A stretch of 64,000 nt of DNA, taken from contig CAVZVI010000008.1 of NCBI GenBank assembly GCA_963778675.1, positions 310,001-374,000 of the forward strand, written 5' to 3'. Within the stretch, counting starts at the first letter, position 1. Each line of letters begins with the position of its first letter. Source of the stretch: CAWCDJ01 sp963778675. Lineage in GTDB: Bacteria; Acidobacteriota; Terriglobia; Bryobacterales; Bryobacteraceae. This document shows, one piece after another, positions 41,234 through 51,400 of this stretch. A program made the translations under genes and the position numbers. The notes beneath the pieces were generated by a model. That model made no database searches. It had not been told where the DNA came from and saw only the letters and a program-made list of their open reading frames with translations.

Positions 41234-42625
41234 TTACACCCGCGGCGGCCTGATCCCGAAGTGGTACACCAGCGCCCCCGCGCCGACCGTGGCAAATGCG
41301 GTCAACGAGGCCCGCGGCTGCTGAATAATGCCGTAAATCATCATACAGGTTCCGACCGCGATATATGAAGCAGGGATCAGCGGCCACGCAAAATCCAGCG
41401 CCTTGAGCCGCTGCCATCCCGCGCGTTTACGCCGGAAAACGAACAGCGAGGCCACCGACAGCACCGTGAACAGCGTGAGGCTCATCCCGATGTACAGCAC
41501 CAGTTGGCGAAACGGGGTCAGTGTCATCAACATCGCGCATACGCACTGGCTGACGATCGCTGTGACCGGCGAGTGCCACCGCGGGTGGACCTTGGCCGCC
41601 GAGGCGAAAAACGCCTTGTTCTTGGCCATCGCGTAGTAGACGCGCGGGCCGATCGTCACCTCCGCGTTCACCGTCGCCGCCAAGGCCAGCGCCATCAGCA
41701 CCGAAAACACTCCGGCAATGTGCGGCCCGAACAGGTTCTCCGCCGAGAGGGACCCGATCGCGATCTCACCCTTCATCGCGTTGAGCGGCGTGGAGTAGAT
41801 GAATACCGCGTTCAGGCCCAGGTAAAGCGCGGCCACGATCGCCGTGCCCGCCGCCAGCGCCGCGGGCAGCGTGCGCGCCGGCCGGCGCACCTCCTCGGCT
41901 ACGTAGGTTGCCGCGTTCCACCCGCTGTAGCCGAACATCACCCACAGCAGGCTGATCACGAATTGCGCCGGCAAGCCTATCTTCGAGGTGCGCACCGCCG
42001 GCTCCGCAAAGTGCGCCCAGCTCCCGCTGCCGACCGCGAACCCCAGCGCCACGAAGACCGCGATCATGATGAGCTTCATGGAGGTCAGAACGTTCTGCAC
42101 CTTGGCCGTGCGCCCCACGCCGACACAGTTCAATACCGTGAACGCGACGATCAGCGCCGATGCCACCAGTTGCGCCCCGCCGAGCTTCAGAGAAAGCGCA
42201 CCGGAACCGATCACGATGCCCGGGCGCTCGGCGCTCAGCGGCGGAATCACGTGCCCCAGGTAATCGGAAAACGCCAGCGCCGTTGCCGCGATGGGAGCCG
42301 AGAAACCGGCGAAGAACGAAACCCACCCGGTCATGAATCCCCACTCCGGCCCGAACGCCTGCGTGAGGTACACGTACTCCCCGCCCGAGCTCGGAAAGTT
42401 GATCCCCAGCTCCGAGTAGCTCAACGCGCCGGCGAAGGCGAACAGCGCGCCCACGCTCCAGCAGGCCATGATGAGCCCCGCGCTTCCCAGGTCGCCCGCC
42501 ATGAATCCCGTGGTGGCGAAAATCCCCGTCCCCACCATGTTGGAGATGACGAGCGCCGTCGCGCTGAAGAAACCGAGTTGCCGAAGGAGACCCGGCTTCG
42601 ACGTCTGCGTCTGGATATTTGCCAT
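41234..42625 (-). CDS. APC family amino acid permease
   Basis: A 463-residue membrane protein with about twelve helices. The N-terminal motif SATALVISNMVGTGIFATTGF is the APC-family substrate-binding opening. Further marks are SYSELGINFPSSGGEYVYLTQAFG (helix 2-3) and YSGWNAATYVAEEVRRPARTLPAAL (helix 6-7), close to LAT/PotE-like members. It could exchange or import amino acids; exact substrate not predictable. It is 84 bases upstream of the MFS gene on the same strand and 89 bases from tesA. Confidence 0.9.
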   Translation of the reverse strand: MANIQTQTSKPGLLRQLGFFSATALVISNMVGTGIFATTGFMAGDLGSAGLIMACWSVGALFAFAGALSYSELGINFPSSGGEYVYLTQAFGPEWGFMTGWVSFFAGFSAPIAATALAFSDYLGHVIPPLSAERPGIVIGSGALSLKLGGAQLVASALIVAFTVLNCVGVGRTAKVQNVLTSMKLIMIAVFVALGFAVGSGSWAHFAEPAVRTSKIGLPAQFVISLLWVMFGYSGWNAATYVAEEVRRPARTLPAALAAGTAIVAALYLGLNAVFIYSTPLNAMKGEIAIGSLSAENLFGPHIAGVFSVLMALALAATVNAEVTIGPRVYYAMAKNKAFFASAAKVHPRWHSPVTAIVSQCVCAMLMTLTPFRQLVLYIGMSLTLFTVLSVASLFVFRRKRAGWQRLKALDFAWPLIPASYIAVGTCMMIYGIIQQPRASLTAFATVGAGALVYHFGIRPPRV

Positions 42626-42714
42626 GCAAGACCTTAGAGCTATTGTAGGGCAGCGCCCGCAGGTGTATAAGGCATGGACGCTTCAATGTCGCGAAATGAC
42701 GGTGGAGGGTTTTC

Positions 42715-43320
42715 TCACTTCCTCCGAAGGCCGGGCGCCAGCCTCTTCATCACCGTCTGCACCACGATTTTGGTCCCCGCCGCATTCGGATGCAGGCCGT
42801 CTCTCTGCATCAGCCGCGGATTCCCGGCCACTCCTTCCAGCAAAAACGGAATGTACGTGAGCTTGTATTTCGCCGCCAGCCGCTTATACATCGCATCGAA
42901 CCGCTGGATGTACTCCGGTCCGTAATTCGGCGGCAGCGTGATCCCCGCCAGCACGACGTGTGCTCCGCTCTGCTTCAGCGGCTCGATGATCTGCGCCAGG
43001 TTAGCCTCGGTATGCGACAACGGTTGGCCACGCAGTCCGTCGTTGGCACCGAACTCCAGCACGACGAACGCCGGTTTCAGCGCCAGCACCATCGGCAGGC
43101 GCGCCAGCCCGTCCTGGCTGGTATCTCCGCTCACGCCGAGGTTCTCCACGCGGTAATGCATTCCCCGCCTGTCGACCTCCTTCTGCAGCAGGTCGGGGTA
43201 GCTCAGGCCCGGGTCCAGTCCGAACCCTGCCGTCAGGCTGTCGCCGTAGCACGCGATCACCGGCCGGCGGTCCGCGGCGTACAGTGCAGCAGCCAGAGTC
43301 AACAGCCAAAAGATTTTCAT
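42715..43320 (-). CDS. tesA: arylesterase / acyl-CoA thioesterase I-like (SGNH hydrolase)
   Basis: A 201-residue exported hydrolase (signal peptide about 1-16). SGNH blocks are visible: the nucleophile Ser28 in YGDSLTAGFG, Gly in ENLGVSGDTS, Asn in EFGANDGLRG, and the Asp/His pair in RDGLHPNAAG. This order and length match TesA, an esterase and lysophospholipase of the periplasm. It diverges from the ybbA-like ATPase across 19 bases, the same arrangement as tesA and ybbA-ybbP in E. coli. Confidence 0.93.
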   Translation of the reverse strand: MKIFWLLTLAAALYAADRRPVIACYGDSLTAGFGLDPGLSYPDLLQKEVDRRGMHYRVENLGVSGDTSQDGLARLPMVLALKPAFVVLEFGANDGLRGQPLSHTEANLAQIIEPLKQSGAHVVLAGITLPPNYGPEYIQRFDAMYKRLAAKYKLTYIPFLLEGVAGNPRLMQRDGLHPNAAGTKIVVQTVMKRLAPGLRRK

Positions 43321-43339
43321 CGGAGTGCCATAATGAGGG

Positions 43340-44005
43340 TTGATTCAGGTTCGCTCTCTTACCAAGTCTATCGACACCGGGACCCACCGTGTCGACATCC
43401 TCAAAGGTATCGATCTCGAAATCCCCAAAGGCCAGTTTGCCGCCATCATGGGTCCTTCCGGCAGCGGCAAGAGCACCCTTCTCGGCCTGCTCGCGGGCCT
43501 CGACTCTCCCACGAGCGGCCAGGTGATCCTCGATGGAGAGGACATCACGAACCTCACCGAGGACCGCCTGGCCCTTCTGCGCGGGCGTAAGATCGGCTTC
43601 GTCTTCCAGTCCTACCAGCTCATTCCCACCCTCACCGCGGAAGAGAACGTCCTGCTCCCGATGGAACTGGCCGGCGCCGGGTCCGGCGGCCGCGAACGCG
43701 CCCGCGGACTGCTCAAACGCGTCGGACTCGAGGGCCGCTTCGATCACTACCCCGTACAGCTCTCCGGCGGCGAGCAGCAGCGTGTCGCGCTGGCCCGCGC
43801 CTTTGCCCTGCACCCGCCCATTCTGCTTGCCGACGAGCCCACCGGGAATCTCGATTCCACCAACGGCCGCGTGGTTCTGGACCTTCTCCTGGCGATGAAC
43901 CGCGAGGAAGGCGCGACGCTCGTCCTGGTCACCCACGAACAGTCCCTGGCCGAGTGCGCCGACCGCCGTATTGTCCTGCACGACGGCCTGGTCGTCAGCC
44001 AATGA
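43340..44005 (+). CDS. ybbA: ABC transporter ATPase, YbbA type
   Basis: A 221-residue ATPase with Walker A GPSGSGKST, Q-loop FVFQSYQLIPTLTAEENVLLP, signature LSGGEQQR, Walker B LLADEPTGNLDSTNG and switch VTHEQSLAE. It appears to start at TTG (MIQVRSLTKSIDTG), with GAGG directly upstream. The ybbP-like permease starts inside its stop (ATGA). In E. coli the YbbAP pair sits beside tesA; a role in extracting lipophilic compounds has been proposed. Confidence 0.92.
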   Translation: MIQVRSLTKSIDTGTHRVDILKGIDLEIPKGQFAAIMGPSGSGKSTLLGLLAGLDSPTSGQVILDGEDITNLTEDRLALLRGRKIGFVFQSYQLIPTLTAEENVLLPMELAGAGSGGRERARGLLKRVGLEGRFDHYPVQLSGGEQQRVALARAFALHPPILLADEPTGNLDSTNGRVVLDLLLAMNREEGATLVLVTHEQSLAECADRRIVLHDGLVVSQ

Positions 44006-46543
44006 CCCCCGGCCTCTCCTGGGCGGCCGCCATCCGGATTGCGTGGCGCGAGTTGCGCGCCGCCCGCGTGCGCTTTCTGTTCGTGATCCTGGCTGTGGCC
44101 GTCGGGGTCGGATCGCTCACCGGGGTACGCGGGTTCAGCCGCTCCTTCCGCCGCATGCTTCTCAGCCAGGCCCGCACTCTGATGGCCGGCGACCTCACCG
44201 CGCGCGTCTTCGCCCTACCCTCGCGCGAGCAGCAGGCTGCGCTCGACCGCCTGGCGGCCGAAGGCGTCCGCCGCACCTGGATCACCGAAACCGTCACCAT
44301 GGCGTCGTCGAAGACGGTGCCCGATCCATTGCTCATCTCGATCAAAGCCGTCGATCCCGCGGCTTACCCGTTCTACGGCGAAGTGAAGCTCGACCCCGCG
44401 CGCCCCCTGCGAGAGGCACTCGACGAGAATACCGTGGTCGTCTCGGACGACCTGCTGCTCCGCTTGAACGTGCGGACCGGCGACACGCTCCGGATCGGCG
44501 GGCAGGACTTTCCGGATTGCGGGCGTTGTCACAGCCGAGCCCGACCGCATGACCGGCAGCCTCAACGTGGGCCCGCGCGTGATGATCACCCGTGCCGGAC
44601 TCGACCGCACCGGCCTCATCACCCTCGGCAGCCGCGCCTCCGAGCGCTACCTCTTCAAACTCCCGGCCGCCGGCGGCCCGGGCGTCGAGCAGGTTCGCCT
44701 GGCGCTCAAAGACGCCTTTCCCGAAGCCACCATCGCGGATTACCGGCAGACCCACCCCATCATCACCCGCGGCCTCAATCGTTCCGAGACGTTCCTCAGC
44801 CTCATCGCCCTGATCGCCCTGGTGATCGGCGCCATGGGAGTGGCCAGCGCCATGCACGGGCATCTGCAGCAGAAGCTCGATTCCATCGCCGTCATGAAGT
44901 GCATCGGGGCCCGTTCCGCCCAGGTGATCAAGATCTACACCGCGCAGACCCTCCTGCTGGGCCTCGCCGGTGGAATTCTCGGAGCCGTCGCCGGGGTGGC
45001 CGTCGCCGCGGCCTTTCCGCCCATGATCGCGAAGTACTTCGCAGTCGATGTCACCGCCTCCTGGGACGTCTGGCCCGCCCTGCAGGGCGTTGCGGTCGCC
45101 TGCCTCATCACCCTGCTCTTCACCTTGCCGCCGCTGCTTTCGATCCGCGACATCCGCCCCGCTCTCGTGCTTCGCCGTTCCGTCGAAAAGTGGAGCAGGC
45201 CTCCGGGCCTGTCGATCCTGCTTCGCGCTGTCATCCTCCTCGGCACCGGTGCGGTGGCCGGTACCCTCACCGAAGGATCTTTCCACGACGCCCTGCGTAC
45301 GGGCGCCGTCTTCACCATCGGTCTTTCGCTCGGCATCGCTCTCCTCTGGCTGGCCGGATGGCTCTTCCTTCGCCTTCTCCGCATGGTTCCCCGCAGTCTG
45401 CCTCCCGTGCTGCGCCATGGCATCGCCAATCTCTACCGGCCCGGGAACCAGGCGCAGGCCGCGGTGGTCGCCCTGGGCGTGGGCGTGATGTTTACGCTGG
45501 CAGTGTTCCTGGTCGAGCAGTCCCTGGTCCAGCAGATCCGCGGCAGCGCTCCGCCCGGCATGCCCAACGTCTTCCTGCTCGATATTCCGGGCTCGGAGCG
45601 CGAGGCGGTCTCCCGCCTCATCGAATCCCAGCCTGGCGTGAAGTCGGCTCCCGACGTGGCGTTCGCCGTGGCGGCCCGCATCACCGCCATCAACGGCGCT
45701 TCCCTGGACCGGCTCGGCCTGCGCGATTACGGGCGCCGGTTCCTTCGCACCCGCTCCGTTACCGAGCTCGACGAAAAACCCGAGGAGACCGAAATCCTGT
45801 CGGGCGCATGGTGGCCGGCGGGGTCGCGCGATCCGCAGGTCTGCGTCAGCGAGGAAGCCGCCCGAATCCTCAACCTGCGCCCCGGCTCCACGATCGACTG
45901 GGACATCTGGAGCCATGCGATCCAGACGCGCGTCGCCTGCATCCAGCGCACCGAGTCGTTGCGCATGTCCGCCCGCTTCGAGTTCTTCTTCAGCCCGGGC
46001 CAGTTGCGCGGCATGCCCGCCGTCTACTACGGCAGCGCCCGGGTGAAGCCCGCGGATGTGCCGGCCCTCCAGCGCGTCCTGTATCAGCGCTATCCCACCG
46101 TCACCGTGGTCAACGTGGCGGACGTCATGCAGATCGTGCAGGACGTGGTCTCCCGCATCGCCGCCATCATCCGCTTCATCTCGGCCTTCACCATTCTGGC
46201 CGGCGCGGTCATGGTGGCTTCCAGCATTGCCGGAACGCGCTTCCGCCGCATGCAGGAGGTCGTGATCCTCAAGACTCTGGGAGCCACGCGCCGCCGCATC
46301 GGCTGGATTTTCTCGGTCGAGTTCCTGGCTTTGGGCGCGGTGGCCGGGGTCATGGGCAGCGCCCTCGCGTCGGGCTTCGCCGCCCTCATCGTGAAGCGCC
46401 TGCTCGATATCGAATACCACCCCGACCTCTTTGCGAACCTGCTGGCGGTGGTTCTCGCCGCCGGCGTCGCGGCCGGCGCCGGATGGGCCGCGAGTTTCCG
46501 CGTTCTGGGTCGCAAACCGCTGGAAATTTTGCGCGAAGAATGA
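44002..46543 (+). CDS. ybbP: YbbP-like ABC permease, duplicated FtsX (one apparent frameshift)
   Basis: A large permease of about 846 residues once corrected, with ten helices in two FtsX blocks, as in YbbP. It begins MTPGLSWAAAIRIAWRELRA and first helix FLFVILAVAVGVGSLTGV. The frame breaks at about 44512 in GACTTTCCGGATTGC; removing one base gives GQDFRIAGVVTAEPDRMTG. FtsX block one has LQQKLDSIAVMKCIGARSAQV; the second has RRMQEVVILKTLGATRRRIGW. The ATG overlaps the ybbA stop by four bases. Confidence 0.92.
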
Positions 46544-46559
46544 GCTATTCTATGTCTCA

Positions 46560-48014
46560 ATGCGCACATCCCTACGTCTGGTTACTCTCGCTGCCTGTCT
46601 CATTCTCCCAGCCGCCCTTACTACCGCAGATGAGAACGCCGTAAATCCGAAAATCGCGAAAATTGTGGACGAAGTTTCCGAAGCCCGCATCAAGGCCACC
46701 ATCGAGAAACTGGTCAGCTTCGGCACGCGCAACACCATGTCCACGCAGGACGACCCCAACCGCGGCGTCGGCGCCGCACGCCAGTGGATCTTCAACGAGT
46801 TCAAGAGCTACAGCCCGCGCCTCCAGGTGAGCTTCGACAAGTACCGCGTGAAGAAGCAGGGACAGCGCATTTTCAAAGATGTAGACCTGTGGAACGTGGT
46901 GGCCGTGCTGCCCGGCACGAAGTCCCCCGATACCCAGGTGCTCGTGACCGGCCATTATGATTCGTTAAACCTCGGGGCGCGCCGGCCCCCCGCCGAACCC
47001 GGAGCGCCGCCCGTCCAGTTGACTCCCGCCGATTACGAAAAGAACGCGGAGTTGCCCGCCCCCGGCGCCTGCGACGACGGCAGCGGCACGGCCGCCGTGA
47101 TGGAACTGGCGCGCATCATGAGCCAGTACGAGTTCGACAAGACCCTGGTGTTCGTCACGTTCGCCGGGGAAGAGCAGGGCCTCGTCGGCAGCACGCTCAT
47201 GGCCGCCAAGGCCAAGAAGGAAAAACGGGTCATCGAAGCCGTGCTCAACAACGACATTATCGGCACCGACACCGCCGGCAACGGCCGCACGGGCAATTCT
47301 TCGGTGGAGGTCTATAGCGACGAGTCGATGGACTCTCCCTCGCAGCAGTTGTCGCGCTACATGCGGAAAGTGGCCGAGCGGTACATCCCGTCGATGCGCG
47401 TGGACACCGTCTTCATGCAGGACCGCCTGGGCCGCGGCGGCGACCACACGCCGTTCCAGTTGGAAGGCTTTGCCGCGGTCCGCATCTCCACCCCGAACGA
47501 GATTTACGCCAACCAGCACCATGACACCGACCTCCTGGAGAATATGTCGGTGCCGTACACGGCGAAGGTCGCCAGGGTGAACGCCGCGGTCGCCGCCAGC
47601 CTGGCGCTGGCGCCCAAGCCCCCCGATGTGATGCGTCTGCCCGGCGCGGGCCGCGGCCGCGCGGGAGCGGCTTCGGAGGGAGCCCCTGCCGCGGGTGGAC
47701 GAGGTGCCGCCACCCGCCGCCCCACGCCGATGATCGCGCGCGGCTCCGGCTACGATGCCGTGCTGAGTTGGAAGGCGGCCGGCCCCGACGATAACATCAA
47801 GGGCTACGCCATCGTGATCCGCCCCACCACCTCTCCCTATTGGCAGCAGGAGATCTACGTCGGCAAGGTAGACCGCTACACTCTCAAAGACGTCTCGATC
47901 GACGACGCCAAATTCGGCGTCAAGGCCATCGGCCTCGACGGCAGCGAAAGCCTCGTCACCGTGTACGCCTATCCGCCACGCGCCAAAGCGGAGATACAGA
48001 CCATCGACCAGTAA
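46560..48014 (+). CDS. exported M28 family aminopeptidase
   Basis: A 484-residue exported zinc peptidase (signal peptide about 1-22). The two-metal site residues are His and Asp in VTGHYDSLN, Asp in ACDDGSGTA, the catalytic and metal Glu pair in FAGEEQGLVG, Asp in LNNDIIGTD and His in NQHHDTDL. After the peptidase domain a Gly/Ala/Arg-rich linker (GRGRAGAASEG, GGRGAATRRP) leads to a C-terminal beta-domain (YDAVLSWKAAGPDDNIKGYAI) that looks like a fibronectin type III fold. The ATG at 46560 follows a TATTCT hexamer by eight bases and has no ribosome binding site. Confidence 0.92.
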   Translation: MRTSLRLVTLAACLILPAALTTADENAVNPKIAKIVDEVSEARIKATIEKLVSFGTRNTMSTQDDPNRGVGAARQWIFNEFKSYSPRLQVSFDKYRVKKQGQRIFKDVDLWNVVAVLPGTKSPDTQVLVTGHYDSLNLGARRPPAEPGAPPVQLTPADYEKNAELPAPGACDDGSGTAAVMELARIMSQYEFDKTLVFVTFAGEEQGLVGSTLMAAKAKKEKRVIEAVLNNDIIGTDTAGNGRTGNSSVEVYSDESMDSPSQQLSRYMRKVAERYIPSMRVDTVFMQDRLGRGGDHTPFQLEGFAAVRISTPNEIYANQHHDTDLLENMSVPYTAKVARVNAAVAASLALAPKPPDVMRLPGAGRGRAGAASEGAPAAGGRGAATRRPTPMIARGSGYDAVLSWKAAGPDDNIKGYAIVIRPTTSPYWQQEIYVGKVDRYTLKDVSIDDAKFGVKAIGLDGSESLVTVYAYPPRAKAEIQTIDQ

Positions 48015-48084
48015 ATGTGAAGCGGAATACACTCGCTCACCAGTACTGCCGGAGGTTCAGGCCCGGCGCACGTCCAAGAACAAC

Positions 48085-50025
48085 ATGGGGAGATTGCTTC
48101 CAATTAGACCCTCGTTGTTTCTTGGCGCCTGTTCCGTACTCATATTTGCTGTCGCGCCCGTCCGCGCGGACGAAGCCGACGCGCTCGCGATTACGGCCAA
48201 CATCCAGGCACGGCATCTGCCATTCGGCACGATTCTCGATCCGATCTTCACTCTCACCAACAGCGACCAGGTCGCGGGCTATACCCGCTGCGGCGATTCC
48301 GCCCTCTGGACCGGGCACTACCTGGCGGCCGAGGCCTTCCGGTACAAAGTTACCCAAGCGTCCGGCGCCTTGAGCAACGTGCAGGCGGCAATTGCCGGCC
48401 TGAAGTCCCTGGCCGACGTCACGGGAACCAACCTGCTGGCCCGCTGCCTGGTCCCCATCGATTCACCCTACGCCGCCGGGATCCGAAATGAAGAGGCGGG
48501 CAATGGAGTTTACACCAACAGCTCTGCCGGATGGATCTGGGTCGGCAACACTTCGCGCGACGAGTATTGCGGCGCGCTGTTCGGGCTGGCCGTGGCCTAC
48601 GACATGGTAACCGACGCCGGTATCAAGAATTCCATCAGCGACCTGGTGACCCGCCTGGTGGACTTCCTGAACGGCAACAACTGGTCGGTCGTGATGCCGG
48701 ACGGCAGCAGCAGCACCAACTTCCTCATCCGACCCGACCAGATCGAGACGTTCCTGGCGATCGGACGGCACGTCAATTCCGACCATTTTTCGAGTGTCAG
48801 CTACGAGACCCAGCGCGTGCTGCTGGCCGCCACGGTGCCCGCTCCGATCGGCGTGGACACCGCCAGCGATGATTCCTATTTCAAATTCAATCTGGACTAC
48901 ATCGACCTGTACAACCTGATTCGCCTGGAGGCCAGCTCCGCGAAGGCCATCTACCAATCCGCGTACACGCTGCTGAGGGATCACACCGCGCCACACCAGA
49001 ACGCGTTCTTCAACATCGTCGATCTCGCGTTGAACGGCCCGGACGCGGCACGCGACCACCAAACGCTCGCGCTACTGGACGGGTGGCTGCTGCGGCTGCG
49101 TCGGGACTTCGGCGTGGACCTTCACGGCATCGTGCCCGTCTGTGGCGACCAGGCCTGCCAGCCGGTGCCCGTGTGGCTGCGGCCGCCCACCGATTTCCTG
49201 TGGCAGAGAAATCCCTTCCAACTCGCCGTAGGGGGAGCCGGGATTATCGAATCCGCCGGGATCGACTACATTCTGCCGTACTGGATGGCGCGATATTACG
49301 GTCTCCAGGAATCCATCGTGGTGCAGTCGGCGGCGGCGGGAATTTCAGTAGTGGCGCCGGAGTCGCTCGGCTCCATTTACGGTGCGAACCTGGCATCCAC
49401 CACGCAAAAGGCGGAAGCGCAGCCACTGCCGCTCTCGCTGGGAGGCGTCACGGTCACCGTGCAGGATTCAGCCGGAACCTCCGAGGCTGCGCCGCTGCTC
49501 TATGTGTCCCCCGGGCAGATCAACTTTCTCGTGCCACCGGGGCTGGCCAGGGGCGTGGCGACCTTCACCATCGCGGGCGGGTCCGGGCCGCCGCGCGAGG
49601 CCATGGGCGCCGTCGGACAGGTGGCTCCCGCTCTGTTCAGCCTGAGCGGCACCGGCTCGGGACTGGCCGCCGCCACGGCCATCCGCGTCAATGCCGGCGA
49701 TCCAACACAACAATCTCCGGTCACCCTGTTCGATTGCACCGGCTCTCCGTGCCAGGCGGTGCCGATCGACGTCGGGCTCGACACGCCCGTGTATCTTACG
49801 CTCTACGCCACGGGAATCCGGAATCGCAGTTCGCTCGACAATATTCTCGTGACCATCAACGGCATTAGCGTGCCCGCCCTCTACGCCGGCCCCCAGCCGC
49901 AGTACGCCGGCCTGGATCAGATCAATTTGCCGCTCACGCTTGACCTGCGCGGCAGCGGGGTAGCCAACGTGGTGCTGAAGGTGGATCAGCACCGTGCGAA
50001 TACCGTCGCTGTATCCATTCAATGA
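48085..50025 (+). CDS. large secreted protein with Solibacter-type C-terminal domain
   Basis: A 646-residue exported protein (signal peptide about 1-28). The N-terminal 400 residues are mostly helical, with ALWTGHYLAAEAFRYKVT and GLAVAYDMVTDAGIKNSI, and resemble an alpha/alpha-barrel protein; no catalytic motif is recognised. The C-terminal 220 residues match the domain described first in Solibacter (TIGR03437): SLGSIYGANLAS, LGGVTVTVQDSAG, APLLYVSPGQINFLVP, and GLDQINLPLTLDLRGSG. That domain is thought to be a surface or secretion tag. It converges with the NtrC-type regulator, leaving 16 bases. Confidence 0.85.
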   Translation: MGRLLPIRPSLFLGACSVLIFAVAPVRADEADALAITANIQARHLPFGTILDPIFTLTNSDQVAGYTRCGDSALWTGHYLAAEAFRYKVTQASGALSNVQAAIAGLKSLADVTGTNLLARCLVPIDSPYAAGIRNEEAGNGVYTNSSAGWIWVGNTSRDEYCGALFGLAVAYDMVTDAGIKNSISDLVTRLVDFLNGNNWSVVMPDGSSSTNFLIRPDQIETFLAIGRHVNSDHFSSVSYETQRVLLAATVPAPIGVDTASDDSYFKFNLDYIDLYNLIRLEASSAKAIYQSAYTLLRDHTAPHQNAFFNIVDLALNGPDAARDHQTLALLDGWLLRLRRDFGVDLHGIVPVCGDQACQPVPVWLRPPTDFLWQRNPFQLAVGGAGIIESAGIDYILPYWMARYYGLQESIVVQSAAAGISVVAPESLGSIYGANLASTTQKAEAQPLPLSLGGVTVTVQDSAGTSEAAPLLYVSPGQINFLVPPGLARGVATFTIAGGSGPPREAMGAVGQVAPALFSLSGTGSGLAAATAIRVNAGDPTQQSPVTLFDCTGSPCQAVPIDVGLDTPVYLTLYATGIRNRSSLDNILVTINGISVPALYAGPQPQYAGLDQINLPLTLDLRGSGVANVVLKVDQHRANTVAVSIQ

Positions 50026-50041
50026 GGGTCAGGCGCATTCC

Positions 50042-51400
50042 TTACCAAGGTCCGGAAAATGCGTCTGTCCCCTTTTCCTTTTCCGTGAGGTTGTATTCCT
50101 TCAGCCGGTATTGCAACGTGCGGAGGCTGATGCCGAGTTGCTTTGCGGTGCGGGTACGATTGCCGTGGTTCTCGGCCAGAGCTTCCTCGATGGCCTTGCG
50201 CTCGATGTCTTTGAATAACACGGCGCGCGCGGGTCCGGTGCTCGTGATTGGGAGATCGTCCGGCTCCACCATGCCGTCGCACAGAATGGCCAGCCGCTCC
50301 ATGGTATTTTGCAGTTCCCGGACGTTGCCGGGCCACCCGTACTCCATCAGCACGCTTTCCGCCTCAGGGGAGAGCGTGAGGCCCGGTTTGTTCAGTTCGC
50401 GGGAAGCGCTGTCCAGGAAGAAGCGGGCCAGCCGCCGGATATCAGAAGTGCGCTCCCTCAAAGGGGGAATCTCGATGGGAAATGTGCTCAGCCGGTAATA
50501 GAGGTCCTCGCGGAACGCGCCGTCCGCCACCGACTGCTTCAGGTTCCGGTTGGTGGCGGCGAGGATGCGGACATCGGCCGTAATCTGGCGGGTCCCGCCC
50601 ACCCGCTCGAAGGTCTTCTCCTGCAGGACGCGGAGCAGCTTCGCTTGCAGCCCCGCGTCCAACTCGCCGATCTCGTCCAGGAACAACGTGCCACCGGCCG
50701 CACGTTCGAAGCGTCCGGCATGCTGCCCGGTCGCGCCGGTGAAGGCTCCGCGCTCGTGTCCGAACAGCTCGCTTTCGATCAACGCCGGCGAGAGAGCCGC
50801 GCAGTTCACCGGCACGAAGACACGCTGGGCCCGGGGGCTGTTGCGGTGGATGCAGCGCGCGATTACCTCCTTGCCGGTGCCGCTTTCACCGGTGATCAGG
50901 ACCGTGGCATGAGTCGCGGCGACCCTGCGCATGAGTTCGACCACCCGGAGCATGGCAGGGTCGCCGGCAATCAGGTCGGAGCAGGAGAATCGTGCGTTCT
51001 CCTGTTCGCGCAGCAGGTCCCATTCACGCAGGGTCTGATTTTGCTCCAGCGCCTTTCGAACGACGACGCGCAGCTCGTCGGGGCTGCTGAGCGGCTTGCC
51101 GAGATAATCGGCGGCACCGAGCTTCATGGCTTCGACGGCCGAAGCGACCGTACCAAACCCGGTGATGACGACGACCGGGATCTCCGGCATCTCCTGCTTC
51201 CAATAGCGCAGCACATCGAGCCCGCTGCCGTCGGGCAGCTTCAGATCAGTGACGACCAGGTGGAAGCTGCGGCGGCCGCCCGCGGCCAGCGCTTCCGCCG
51301 CCGAAGCCGCGGATTCGGTCTCATAGCCCTCGCCTTGGAGGATGGTCTCCATCAAAGCGCGGAAGCCCGCATCGTCATCCACGATCAGAATCGTTGCCAT
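50042..51400 (-). CDS. sigma-54-dependent response regulator (NtrC/ZraR-like)
   Basis: A 452-residue enhancer-binding protein. The receiver has Asp52 in VVTDLKLPD and the lysine in DYLGKPLSS. The AAA+ domain has Walker A GESGTGKE, the sigma-54 contact GAFTGA, Walker B GGTLFLDEIGEL and the arginine finger region REDLYYRLSTFPIEIPPLRER. The Fis-type helix-turn-helix is at the C-terminus (NHGNRTRTAKQLGISLRTLQYRLK). The start overlaps the end of the kinase gene. It should act at -24/-12 promoters such as those found at 52938-52954, 53108-53122 and 54115-54129. Confidence 0.95.
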   Translation of the reverse strand: MATILIVDDDAGFRALMETILQGEGYETESAASAAEALAAGGRRSFHLVVTDLKLPDGSGLDVLRYWKQEMPEIPVVVITGFGTVASAVEAMKLGAADYLGKPLSSPDELRVVVRKALEQNQTLREWDLLREQENARFSCSDLIAGDPAMLRVVELMRRVAATHATVLITGESGTGKEVIARCIHRNSPRAQRVFVPVNCAALSPALIESELFGHERGAFTGATGQHAGRFERAAGGTLFLDEIGELDAGLQAKLLRVLQEKTFERVGGTRQITADVRILAATNRNLKQSVADGAFREDLYYRLSTFPIEIPPLRERTSDIRRLARFFLDSASRELNKPGLTLSPEAESVLMEYGWPGNVRELQNTMERLAILCDGMVEPDDLPITSTGPARAVLFKDIERKAIEEALAENHGNRTRTAKQLGISLRTLQYRLKEYNLTEKEKGTDAFSGPW

